From: Woeseia sp037968755
GTDB lineage: Bacteria; Pseudomonadota; Gammaproteobacteria; Steroidobacterales; Woeseiaceae
Assembly (NCBI GenBank): GCA_037968755.1
Contig: JBBKWB010000020.1
Coordinates: 9,188 to 73,187 of the forward strand
Direction: 5' to 3'
Length of the DNA: 64,000 nt
How positions within the stretch are numbered: the stretch's first letter is position 1; every line of letters begins with the position of its first letter. Under the pieces are notes generated by a model. It did no database searches. It worked only from the letters and a program-made list of their open reading frames with translations, and had not been told where the DNA came from. Positions 7,349-15,864 of the stretch are shown here, piece after piece. A program made the translations under genes and the position numbers.

Positions 7349-8563
7349 TCAAAACTCCTTGCGCAGACCAAGTGCAATACCGTTGGTATCAAGAAAGCGA
7401 TGGGCTGCTATGCCGCGGTACTCGAGCATAAACTGCCAGCCGTTTTGCACAATAAATGTTGTGCTGACATTGAATTCAAGAAAGTCGCGATCAGGAACTT
7501 CCGTTTGATATGAGAATCGCTGCGACCGGCTATCTTCTACAAAACTGGCGTCAATGCTACGCTGGTCCTGATCAGTCTCATGCCGGTACAGAATATTTTG
7601 CTCAAATAGTACGACACCAAACCGTGTGCTGATTGCGGCTGAGCCCGCTAACCCTGCCGAAAACTGGCTTGACGTTTCCTCGTTATCAAAAAACGTAAGT
7701 GCTAGCCCGCTATCGTCGACCTCGTTGTACGTGTCGTAGCCGATTTCGCTCCAGTCGTAGGCCATGCGCGGCCCAAGCGTGACATTGTCCCAGACCCAGT
7801 CGTAGGAAAACTTGATGCCGGCCAGTATCTGCCCCGCGTTGAAGTCAGCCGTTGGTGCGCCGACGCGTGTGAACACGTCTCCAGTGTCAATGGTTTCGGT
7901 AAAAGTCGCCCGCCGGGTACGCTCGTTGGTGTGGTCGGCATAGCCAGCATAAAAGTCGACGGCGCCGTTGTCGCCGAGCAGATAGGCGCCGTAAAAGGTA
8001 AGACCGATGGTCGTGTTTTCGAAATCGCCGCCATCAGTGAAATCACCGTCTTGCGTTGCGCCATCAACAGCGGCGCCCAGCAACCACCGGCCGCCGGCGA
8101 TGACGTCGAAGCCTGCCGCGACACGCAGAACATCCGATGCATAGCCGTCCTCGAAAGGCGACGGAATACGTTTGACTGCATCATGACCGACGGTGAAGAA
8201 CAAACCGCGTTGCGGCGAAGATGCTGGATCCATCGGATCCTCTTTTTCCAGCCGAGCATCGACAGCGGCCGGTGCGGAGGGCGGCGTTGCGGCAAAACCG
8301 CCGCCAACCGACGAGGGTGGCACGCCTCCCATGTTGGTCGGGCGGCTACAGATCTCCGATAGTCCAGCCGTGCCAAGCACGGACACCGGGTCACCGGATA
8401 ACAGTACAGCGCACGGCGTCTGGCTTTCATCGGCCGCGAGTTGCGTGACAACCGCCGTGTTCAGGTTCTGCGCATTGACCGCTGTAAACATTGTGAGCAG
8501 GCAAGCACCTGCCGCTATCATTCTCCGCAACGCTTTGTCTAGCAAACGCATAAGTGTGTTCAT
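7349..8563 (-). CDS. outer-membrane beta-barrel protein, autotransporter-like
   Basis: A 404-residue protein with a Sec signal (ending near AVNAQ), a short linker region rich in Pro/Ala, then alternating amphipathic strands with aromatic girdles characteristic of an outer-membrane barrel (for example YDWVWDNVTLGPRMAYDW). The final residues are LGLRKEF, with the C-terminal Phe that the BAM machinery recognises. It resembles autotransporter translocator domains but has almost no passenger. The ATG at 8563 is favoured because AGGAG is 8 nt upstream; an ATG at 8569 is also possible. It lies between the caspase-Sel1 gene (23 bp upstream) and the subtilase, suggesting a route to the surface or a pore for that system. 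Confidence 0.72.
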   Translation of the reverse strand: MNTLMRLLDKALRRMIAAGACLLTMFTAVNAQNLNTAVVTQLAADESQTPCAVLLSGDPVSVLGTAGLSEICSRPTNMGGVPPSSVGGGFAATPPSAPAAVDARLEKEDPMDPASSPQRGLFFTVGHDAVKRIPSPFEDGYASDVLRVAAGFDVIAGGRWLLGAAVDGATQDGDFTDGGDFENTTIGLTFYGAYLLGDNGAVDFYAGYADHTNERTRRATFTETIDTGDVFTRVGAPTADFNAGQILAGIKFSYDWVWDNVTLGPRMAYDWSEIGYDTYNEVDDSGLALTFFDNEETSSQFSAGLAGSAAISTRFGVVLFEQNILYRHETDQDQRSIDASFVEDSRSQRFSYQTEVPDRDFLEFNVSTTFIVQNGWQFMLEYRGIAAHRFLDTNGIALGLRKEF

Positions 8564-8586
8564 TTCCATTGCTCCTGTAATCGTGA

Positions 8587-10311
8587 TCACCGCGGCACAA
8601 GGAAAAACTCGCCGAACTCGTGACCTGCGAGATTGATTGGTGCGTAGACCGGAACCTGTTCAAACCGGTCGCGGTCGAATGCGGCCTGAGCGACGTTCGA
8701 ACGAATCTGCAATAGCAATTGCTGGCCATCGATGACCCCGCTATTCGAGCGCAGGGCATCGATAAGCGCATTCGCAAATACAGAATGACCGCCGCGTCCG
8801 CTGTCGAGCACGGGCATCAGCCCGCCCGATGTCAATGCCGTGCGCGAGCGCCTCTTGTTCAACGCGATGAAGTCCGCGGTAAGTTGCGCTGGCGTCTGCC
8901 CGGAGCGCAGCGTGGTTGCAGTAGTGCGCGTCAGCGACCCGGAATAGCAGGAATCAGCGATAACCAGAATGTGGCGAGCAGCCATGATGTTGAGTTGATC
9001 GGTCAGTGACGTATTCGAAATCCAGTTACTGCTGTCGTCGGGCGCCGCGTCGACCGGCAGCCAGTGACCACGATCATTTTTCTCATCAAGCGTGCCGTGA
9101 CCGGCGTAATAGATCAGCAGGTTGTCGTTGTCCGTTAGGTTCTTGCGAAGGTCATTGAGTTCTCGCATGATCTCGCCGCGATCAGCGTTTTCCAGATGCC
9201 TGACATTGAAGCCGTAGCGCTCACGCAGGACCTCGGCGACAACACGCGCGTCTTTGACCGCGCTGACGAGCGGGTTCATATTCTGGTAGTCGTTGATGCC
9301 GATCACGAGTGCGTGGAATCTGCCGAGCTCGGCACCAATTTGCTGTGGATCTCGGCCGTCGGGCTGCAGCACGAACACTCGCTGACCACGTCTCCCAAGC
9401 TCGTCAACAGCGACCACCGACACTCTCGACCCTTCCTCCCTGACCGGAACGCGCGTCTGAAACAGACCGTTGGGTTCGAACACCACCGCCGTGTCGTTAA
9501 CGGTGATCGCGCGTAGCTGGGAGCTTGCCCGGACTTTGCCAATGATCAGACGTTCCGTTACGGCGGAGGCAACCGTCGCCACCGCGACGCCTCTCGTTTG
9601 CGGCACTTGCGGATCAATCATGTCGATGACGGGCCCGTCCGCGTCGCTGCTGGCATCCGGTAGTGATGCGGGTTGCAATCCCGGTGTTTCCTGCAATGCC
9701 GGCAGGCCTGCCGCCTCCCGATACCAGGTCAGGGCTTTTTCTCGATCGGCCGGTACCCCACGGCCGGTCTCATACAACTTGCCAAGATTAAACTGTGCCG
9801 ATGCGTTTCCCTGTTGCGCAGCAAGCTCGTACCAGTGCGCAGCAACGCCGAAGTCCGGATCAGTGCCGAGACCTTTTTCGAAGATCTCTCCGATGGTGTT
9901 TTGTGCCACTGCATCGCCCTGCTGTGCGCGCGAAAGCCATACCTCTTTTGCCGTTTGCAGATTGGCCCGGTCGTATTCTACGTATTCACCGCCACGAATC
10001 GCGCAGTCGCCCGCCGTAAGCCGCGCCGGTCGTCGAGGTCCAATAAATGAAAACCGGTTGCCGATTCGCTTGTGCTGACCAGGTAGCAAGCAATCGACGA
10101 CCAACATTTCGTCAAAAGACGATTGCGCTGGCTGGGCCTGGCAGAGTGTCGGAACGATGAGCGCGAATAGCGTCAGCGTCGAGACCGTTCCGAGGAGACG
10201 AGCCCCGATCAGGGACAATAGGCCGGATCGCCGGGACCCGGTGTTCGGTCGTATGGTGCGCACCGTAATGCCCTCCACTGACAACCTGCAAATCCGCTGC
10301 ATCGATACCAT
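8587..10311 (-). CDS. exported caspase-fold peptidase (C14) with Sel1 repeats
   Basis: A 574-residue protein. The N-terminus has a long basic leader and a hydrophobic export segment ending near CQAQ (about residue 60); the true start could be the ATG at 10302. Residues about 120-205 form two Sel1-type repeats (TIGEIFEKGLGT, NLGKLYETGRGV). A beta-rich linker follows, then a caspase domain (about 335-570) with His405 in YYAGHGTLDE and Cys455 in IADSCYSGSL, the clan-CD dyad. Specificity (Arg/Lys for bacterial orthocaspases, Asp for eukaryotic caspases) cannot be read directly. It is the first gene of the five-gene operon ending at 4329 and is divergent from another caspase gene at 10625. Confidence 0.87.
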   Translation of the reverse strand: MVSMQRICRLSVEGITVRTIRPNTGSRRSGLLSLIGARLLGTVSTLTLFALIVPTLCQAQPAQSSFDEMLVVDCLLPGQHKRIGNRFSFIGPRRPARLTAGDCAIRGGEYVEYDRANLQTAKEVWLSRAQQGDAVAQNTIGEIFEKGLGTDPDFGVAAHWYELAAQQGNASAQFNLGKLYETGRGVPADREKALTWYREAAGLPALQETPGLQPASLPDASSDADGPVIDMIDPQVPQTRGVAVATVASAVTERLIIGKVRASSQLRAITVNDTAVVFEPNGLFQTRVPVREEGSRVSVVAVDELGRRGQRVFVLQPDGRDPQQIGAELGRFHALVIGINDYQNMNPLVSAVKDARVVAEVLRERYGFNVRHLENADRGEIMRELNDLRKNLTDNDNLLIYYAGHGTLDEKNDRGHWLPVDAAPDDSSNWISNTSLTDQLNIMAARHILVIADSCYSGSLTRTTATTLRSGQTPAQLTADFIALNKRRSRTALTSGGLMPVLDSGRGGHSVFANALIDALRSNSGVIDGQQLLLQIRSNVAQAAFDRDRFEQVPVYAPINLAGHEFGEFFLVPR

Positions 10312-10624
10312 CGAACTAAGGTCAGCGGATTTCAGGAAACCTAGTAAATTTAGTCTGCTCTCCTCTTAAAGCGTGATTCTTGGTCGAATTCCATCAGACC
10401 TAAGCGATTCCGCCTCCGTAGTAGTGGGAAAATTCGACGCTGTCTGTGCGTCCGTGCTGCCGAGCGAGAAATCCCCAAGCGTTGCGATACTGTCGGGGGC
10501 TGCATCCGGATCAGTCTGGGTGTGAAAGTCTAGTCCTTTGTGCGAGGTATGCCAAATATGGTCACGTGCTGCCACCGGTTTCGCTATAATCGCACCTAGC
10601 CCAAAGTAGCCATCGACTTCCCCA
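10312..10624. promoter_or_regulatory. intergenic region between divergent caspase genes
   Basis: This 313-bp spacer separates two divergent caspase genes and must contain promoters for both. On the plus strand a perfect TATAAT lies at 10585-10590, 35 bp before the start codon at 10625; no good TTGACA is found at the expected distance (TCACGT at 10562-10567), so it would need an activator or be weak. I see no coding sequence and no strong inverted repeat in the rest. Confidence 0.5.
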
Positions 10625-12265
10625 ATGCGACAGTTGCAACGAATATTGATCGCTTGTGTGCTCACACTGGGCGCCTGGTCGGCCGGACCAGCGGACGAGC
10701 GCGGTGTTGCCGCCTCCGCGTCGCCGGAATTGACAGCACCCGGCCGCCTTGTGCTGGCGGTTATCGGTATTGATGACTACCGGCATTGGCAACATCTGGA
10801 CAATGCCGTCAGTGATGCCGTTGGCTTTCAAAATGCGTTGGTCGAGAAAGCGGGATTCGCCGTGCCGATCGAGCCCCTGTTAAATGAAGATGCCACGAAG
10901 TCGGCGATCATGGAATTCATTCAGGACAAACTGCATGGTGAGTTGCTGGCTGACGATCAGCTGGTCCTGTTTTTTGCAGGGCATGGTCAGACTCGCGAAA
11001 CTAACCTCGGTGATATCAAGCGGGAGTCGGGTTACCTCGTTCCGGTCGATGCACCCGCCGCTGGTGCAGGCGAACGATGGAGTGCCTACATTCCTATCGA
11101 TGAATTTCTGCGTGCCGTCGACGAGCTGCCAGCGCGGCACATTCTGGTTGTTCTCGACGCATGCCATAGTGGTTTTGCTCTCGGCGATGCGGTCGACAAG
11201 ATGCGCGGTGTTGACGAGTATCGCGATGTTTTGGCGAGCAAGATCAGTCGGCGTGCTATTACCTCGGCTCGCAAAGACCAGCTCGCGTCGGACAGTGGCC
11301 CGCTTCCAAACCATTCGTTGTTTACAGGGTCATTTGTGGATGGGCTAACATGGGGCAAGATCGATATCGATGGCAATGGCCTGGTAACATCGTCGGAAAT
11401 TGGTTTGTACCTGCGGCAAGTTGTCGGACAGGAAAGCAATTCAGCACAAACACCAGACTTCGGCGCATTCGGTTTCGATGATCGAGGCGAACTTACAATA
11501 TCGCTGAACAACCAGAGTTTCAGTGCGCTTATTGCGCGTTCAATGAACGCGCTCGATCATGGACGCCATGAGCAACTGGCGGCACTCAGCAATGAAATGT
11601 CAGCGACAAAACCCGACAATCCGACGACGCTTTATTTTCGCTACCGTCTGGCATTGTTGAATGGCAATATCGAAGATGCTATGGACGCTATCGATGCGCT
11701 GACCGAGACGCCGTTCGCCGCGGGTGAAATTCCGCTGACCGAAGTCGATGTACGGGACCTGCAGGTTCAGCTGCCGTACTGGAAGTCGGTTCTCGAGCTA
11801 CCGGATCGCGGTAATGGCTTCGTTGATATTGGCGTAGAACTTAAGTCGGGTGAAATTGTGTCGGCGGAGAGTCGAGGAGATGTGCAGGCCTTTCCCGTGC
11901 CCATCAACGACGAGTTTCGATTGCGCATCAAGAATAAAACGAACCTCCCGCAATTCGTGTCGTTGCTGCTGATCTCCGAGACTGGCCACATAAGAACCGT
12001 ACGGTTGTGGGAGCAGTTACAGCGCCACTTCGGCGGCATGCAGGAAGGTGAGACTGTTCTGTCGGTTCCCCTCCAGAAATACAGCGTGACGGGTATAGAA
12101 GAACTGCGTTTTATCGTTGCGCCGGCGCCGATCGAGGAATTGTTGTTGCCGCTGGACACAAAGTCCAGGGGTGTCAGCAGGATTCGGGAGGAAAGCCTTG
12201 AGGTCATCGCGGACTCTCACCAAACGGTCGTTCGATTGGTGAGTTCTCACGACATTGCGAACTAA
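10625..12265 (+). CDS. exported caspase-fold peptidase with EF-hand-like loop
   Basis: A 546-residue protein with a Sec signal (1-22). The caspase domain spans about 40-290, with His120 in FFAGHGQT and Cys180 in LDACHSGFAL. At 247-258 a 12-residue loop D-I-D-G-N-G-L-V-T-S-S-E fits the EF-hand calcium loop at positions 1, 3, 5, 6, 8 and 12, which is notable because many metacaspases need calcium. The C-terminal half (about 300-546) includes a beta-rich segment around residues 400-510 (for example FVSLLLISETGHIRTVRLWE) that resembles the DUF4384 pattern seen after other bacterial caspases. The start is the first ATG after a TATAAT box. The gene stands alone between a divergent caspase and a convergent CHAT gene. 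Confidence 0.88.
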   Translation: MRQLQRILIACVLTLGAWSAGPADERGVAASASPELTAPGRLVLAVIGIDDYRHWQHLDNAVSDAVGFQNALVEKAGFAVPIEPLLNEDATKSAIMEFIQDKLHGELLADDQLVLFFAGHGQTRETNLGDIKRESGYLVPVDAPAAGAGERWSAYIPIDEFLRAVDELPARHILVVLDACHSGFALGDAVDKMRGVDEYRDVLASKISRRAITSARKDQLASDSGPLPNHSLFTGSFVDGLTWGKIDIDGNGLVTSSEIGLYLRQVVGQESNSAQTPDFGAFGFDDRGELTISLNNQSFSALIARSMNALDHGRHEQLAALSNEMSATKPDNPTTLYFRYRLALLNGNIEDAMDAIDALTETPFAAGEIPLTEVDVRDLQVQLPYWKSVLELPDRGNGFVDIGVELKSGEIVSAESRGDVQAFPVPINDEFRLRIKNKTNLPQFVSLLLISETGHIRTVRLWEQLQRHFGGMQEGETVLSVPLQKYSVTGIEELRFIVAPAPIEELLLPLDTKSRGVSRIREESLEVIADSHQTVVRLVSSHDIAN

Positions 12266-12302
12266 CGTCGCCTTGCAGCGGTAGCGACCGGCGACGGTCA
12301 GC

Positions 12303-12428
12303 AGTGCTACATTGATCCGCATAAAGTCATTCTTGCCCTAACCCGGGGCTCTTCCTGCGCTGGCATTCTGATCGGTGTGGCGCGGAAATGTTCCAATGAA
12401 AAACAACAACGCTCGCTCGCTAGTGACC
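12303..12428 (+). pseudogene. duplicated and truncated leader plus first codons of the 14857 gene
   Basis: About 120 bp here align with 14764-14890, the leader and start of the gene at 14857. Shared parts include GGCATTCTGATCG and a start region encoding MKNNNARS here versus MKSNNARS there. After about a dozen codons similarity stops and the frame runs antisense into the 3' end of the CHAT gene. The CHAT stop codon (TAG, 12420-12422) lies inside this remnant. It is best read as a broken copy of a gene start left by rearrangement, possibly still carrying promoter activity. Confidence 0.6.
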
Positions 12429-14660
12429 ACCAACACCTGGATCGCCACTGAGCGTAAAGGCCGCCCAGAAATAGGGATGCGGATACTGTTCGCGAACGTA
12501 ACGCTGTGCCGCAGCCAGCGCCGCTGTTTTCGATTGACCGGATCGGAGTTGACGATAAAATTCAATCATTAACGCGCTCGTCGCCGCATCGTCGACTGGC
12601 CACAGGCTCGCAATTACAGAGTCGGCGCCCGCGGACAAAAATGCACGGCTCAGGCCGACGACATCTTCGCCGGCACTCAGCTTACCCATCTGTGAATCGC
12701 ACGCACTCAACACAATGAGCTCAACGCTTTCCAGCCGCATGGAATAGATCTCATGCACTTCCAGCGAACCGTCCGCGCGGCGATCGCGGCCTAACAAAAT
12801 GCGGGAGAACAGTGGTTTGACGGGATTAAGCTCTCCATGTGCGGCGATGTGAATGATGTCGGCGCCAGTCGCTCTGTCAACGAAGGCACTTTCCGTTGCC
12901 TGTGGGCCAAGAATAGCTTCGACGCCGTAAAGATCGGCGATGGCCTGTGCTTCGGCATCAGCATGATCAAGTCTGTCAAACCCTTCAACCTCGGCCTGCG
13001 ACATGACCAATATCTGCCCCCCAATGTGCAATGACGGTTTGAGATGAACACGTACACTTGCGGCAGGAAGATACGAGATCGTAAATCGGTCCGCGAGGTA
13101 GCCGTCGCCATCGGTCAGCGACGCGAATGACAGGTAGTTGAGCGCACGATGCGGCACGATGATCAGATTGCCTTCAGCGACACCACTTTCCAGTGGGGCA
13201 AACAACTTGCCATACAAATCGGTAAGGCTCTGTCGGAGTGGCGGTCCAACGGCATTGTTCGCAGCGGTGATACCACGAGCGCTCGAGCCTGCGAGCTGAT
13301 CCAACCGCGAAACCATGTCCTGTATTTCGAGGTATCCGGCGTCGAGAACCACGACATTCAGTGATGAATTGTCGACGATGAAGGCGAAGGTTTCATCGAC
13401 TGAAACGAAGTAGCTAATCAAAGTCGTCCCATCCGGCAGCGTCGCCTGCAAGTCTGCGAGCGATGCAACAGCGACGCTACTCAAGCTGGATGCGGCGACA
13501 TCATCGCCGAGGTTCTCCCGGCTGCTGTCGCGGCTGCGCTCAAGACTGCTGATCTCTTCGCGCAATGATCGCGCGCGATCGTCACCCTCACGGGCTTCCT
13601 CTCGCTGTAGATCACGTTGCAATTCCAGCAATTGCCAGTTCAGGCTTTCAACGCGGCTAAGCTCGAACGCCGTGCGATTATTCGTCCGTGTAGCGCCGAG
13701 CTGATCTATAAATATACGCGCGCGGGATCGCTCGCTGTATAAAAACGCTTTCTCGATTTCACCTTGATGCACGGCTGCCGTAACCGCACCAATGTATGCC
13801 GGTCCCGATACAGTCGGGGCAGACAGACGAAAGACTTCAGGCTCACCGGCGGAGACCACGGCTTCCTGTATCTCGATGGCCTCTTCAAACACCACAAGTG
13901 CTTCGTCGTAACGTTCTTGTGCTAGGTAGACGCTCCCGATGCCCACTAACGGTAGCAACGACCAGGTCGGAATCGGCAGGCGACGCGCTCGCACGAGAGC
14001 ATCTTCATAAGTGGCGAGCGCCAGATCGTAATTTTTCTGTTCTTGGTAAACGTTGCCCTTGGCGGCAATGACGCCGGCGCGCGCTCCGGAATCTAGCAGC
14101 GCAGAGCCAAGTGCTCGGTCGTAAGCTTCGATGGCATCTTCATTGTGTCCTTCGGCCACCAACACGCTGCCCATATTCGCAAACAGGGTCGGGGCGGCGG
14201 CAGCATAATAAGTTGTGCCCCTAAGTACCTCATGTGCTTCCAAATACTGTTTGGCGGCAGCTTCGTTGTTTCGCATTAAAAAGTGGGTATTGCCAATTTT
14301 CTGCAGCAATACCGCGTAGTTGTCCTTGGCGCCAATCTGTCTGGCGAATTCTGCGGCATCTTCGTAATACGTCCGCGCGCGCTCAGGCTGACCGAGGGCC
14401 GCATAGGTATCGCCAATCAAGCCGACTGCAACAGCCTCGTTAAACAGATCTTTCTCGCGTTGCAGAGTTTCGCGGGCGCTCAACAATTCAAGCAAGCCTA
14501 AGCGGTACCGCCCGGACGTGACGTAGCCGATACCGCGCTGCATCTGGGGGTACCAGTCTGGCGTATTTCCGCTGACGCGGCTGCTACGTTCGTACTGAAT
14601 CGAGCATGCCGTCAGAACAAGCGTAAGAATTGCCAGCCACATTGGAAGAGCGTTGCGCAT
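12420..14660 (-). CDS. lipoprotein TPR-CHAT protease
   Basis: A 746-residue protein with a lipoprotein signal (LTAC near residue 19). Residues about 37-290 are tetratricopeptide repeats, followed by a charged helical stretch (about 330-395) likely to be a coiled coil. The C-terminal CHAT domain (about 455-742) has His608 in HIAAHGELNP and Cys654 in VLSACDSQMG, the clan-CD dyad shared with separase and caspases, plus the typical SVIASLWPVDD segment and PYFWAAF ending. CHAT proteins cut partner proteins or act as death proteases (the CRISPR-associated Craspase is one); TPRs usually hold the target or sensor. Membrane anchoring places this one in the envelope. The stop lies within a duplicated sequence, so the last 3-5 residues may be non-native. 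Confidence 0.88.
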   Translation of the reverse strand: MRNALPMWLAILTLVLTACSIQYERSSRVSGNTPDWYPQMQRGIGYVTSGRYRLGLLELLSARETLQREKDLFNEAVAVGLIGDTYAALGQPERARTYYEDAAEFARQIGAKDNYAVLLQKIGNTHFLMRNNEAAAKQYLEAHEVLRGTTYYAAAAPTLFANMGSVLVAEGHNEDAIEAYDRALGSALLDSGARAGVIAAKGNVYQEQKNYDLALATYEDALVRARRLPIPTWSLLPLVGIGSVYLAQERYDEALVVFEEAIEIQEAVVSAGEPEVFRLSAPTVSGPAYIGAVTAAVHQGEIEKAFLYSERSRARIFIDQLGATRTNNRTAFELSRVESLNWQLLELQRDLQREEAREGDDRARSLREEISSLERSRDSSRENLGDDVAASSLSSVAVASLADLQATLPDGTTLISYFVSVDETFAFIVDNSSLNVVVLDAGYLEIQDMVSRLDQLAGSSARGITAANNAVGPPLRQSLTDLYGKLFAPLESGVAEGNLIIVPHRALNYLSFASLTDGDGYLADRFTISYLPAASVRVHLKPSLHIGGQILVMSQAEVEGFDRLDHADAEAQAIADLYGVEAILGPQATESAFVDRATGADIIHIAAHGELNPVKPLFSRILLGRDRRADGSLEVHEIYSMRLESVELIVLSACDSQMGKLSAGEDVVGLSRAFLSAGADSVIASLWPVDDAATSALMIEFYRQLRSGQSKTAALAAAQRYVREQYPHPYFWAAFTLSGDPGVGGH

Positions 14661-14763
14661 GCGCCCAAAACCTCGGTGGTCGTCTCACCTGATTATGCCA
14701 GACCGGGGATCTGCTGGCAGGAACAACGAGTACAGTGGCGGCGGCGGCCCCAGCGGCGGCGGC

Positions 14764-14890
14764 CGGTGCTAGAATAAGCTATACACGGTTTATTCGCCCT
14801 GCCCTGGGACCGCTCCCTTGCGGGCATTCTGATCGTTCAGATGCAGGAGCATTCCGATGAAAAGTAACAATGCCCGGTCGCCGATAGTAG
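14764..14890 (+). promoter_or_regulatory. leader of the 14857 operon, duplicated at 12303-12428
   Basis: The region just upstream of the ATG at 14857 carries TAGAAT and TATACAC hexamers near 14770-14786 that could serve as a -10, and GCAGGAG ahead of the ATG as ribosome site. The same leader is present in degenerate form at 12303-12428. Just upstream, 14733-14763, is a GGC-rich stretch. Confidence 0.45.
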
Positions 14891-15864
14891 CGCGCGCGGT
14901 AGCTTTTTTGTTACCCGCACTTTTAATTCCGTGGGTTGCCGCCGCGGCGGAAGTTGGTAGTGGCGGTGTCATTATTCGGGTTGACGACGGCTTGTCGCAG
15001 GAATTTTGTGTCGATGGCAGCAGCGATCAAATTTGGCTGCACCTGCGCCGATTCATCGCGCGCAGGGACAGCAATGTATTCAAAGCTGACTCCAGCATTG
15101 GAATGGTTATTGACACCACGATTACAGGCGACATCGGGCGGCAAAAAGACAAGATCAATTTTCCGATCGTCTTCCAGGCCACAGTACGCAGCTACCAAAA
15201 AGGCCTGGTCTCAATTCCTATCGAGAAAGGCATCTTGTCAGGCTTTGCGTTGAGATCCGGCGACACTCGCTACACGCAGGTCGACTTCTCGTTTCGGTTT
15301 CTGAAAGTGCAGGAAGATACGACCATCAGTCGTGCGATCAAGTCTATTGCCGGTATCACGGAGGCCTTCAATATTCCAGCAGAATTGTTTGGTGGTTCAT
15401 TTCAGATGTACGCATCCGTCGCATCGTCGTTGATCGACAATGTGTTCACCGACAACCGTTACAGCACTAAGGATCCGCTGGCATCCATTGTCCTGGCGTT
15501 CGATCCTACCGGACAGTGTGACAATTTATTGTTCGAGAAAACTGGTACCAAGGCAGTCATCTTGAGCGCGGGTGGTGACGAAAAAGATGGCATCGTCAGT
15601 ATCGATACGATCAACGGCTACTGTTTTGCCGCAGAGCTGCGGCCGGCTTTCGAATTGTGGTTCTGGAACCGGGTCGGTGGAATTTGCGAGGCCCGGCCCG
15701 CTGATGCGAAGCAGCTGCGCAATCCTTATTTCGGTTTCTACGTGACTGCGACTCCGACCGATAATGCAGCGCCAACGCGTGGTGCACGCGATCAAAGCAT
15801 GTTGAGCCTGTGCGCCGCGCATGGGCTAACGGATCCGATGCAATGCGGCGGCATCAGCGAATAG
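14857..15864 (+). CDS. exported protein of unknown function, first gene of a caspase/CHAT operon
   Basis: A 335-residue protein with a clear Sec signal (about 1-31, cleavage near VAAAAE). I do not recognise a domain. The mature part is mixed alpha/beta with several Cys residues (for example FCVDG, GQCDN, GYCF, GICEA, LCAAHG, MQCGG), which could form disulfides in the periplasm. The start ATG has GCAGGAG upstream. The gene overlaps the next one, a TPR-CHAT protease, by 22 bp and a caspase follows, so it probably works with them as substrate, inhibitor or sensor; this rests only on position. Confidence 0.7.
   Translation: MKSNNARSPIVARAVAFLLPALLIPWVAAAAEVGSGGVIIRVDDGLSQEFCVDGSSDQIWLHLRRFIARRDSNVFKADSSIGMVIDTTITGDIGRQKDKINFPIVFQATVRSYQKGLVSIPIEKGILSGFALRSGDTRYTQVDFSFRFLKVQEDTTISRAIKSIAGITEAFNIPAELFGGSFQMYASVASSLIDNVFTDNRYSTKDPLASIVLAFDPTGQCDNLLFEKTGTKAVILSAGGDEKDGIVSIDTINGYCFAAELRPAFELWFWNRVGGICEARPADAKQLRNPYFGFYVTATPTDNAAPTRGARDQSMLSLCAAHGLTDPMQCGGISE

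Noticed and set aside
14733..14763. GGC-rich stretch as a regulatory repeat
   Set aside because: Short, imperfect and without dyad symmetry; probably compositional.
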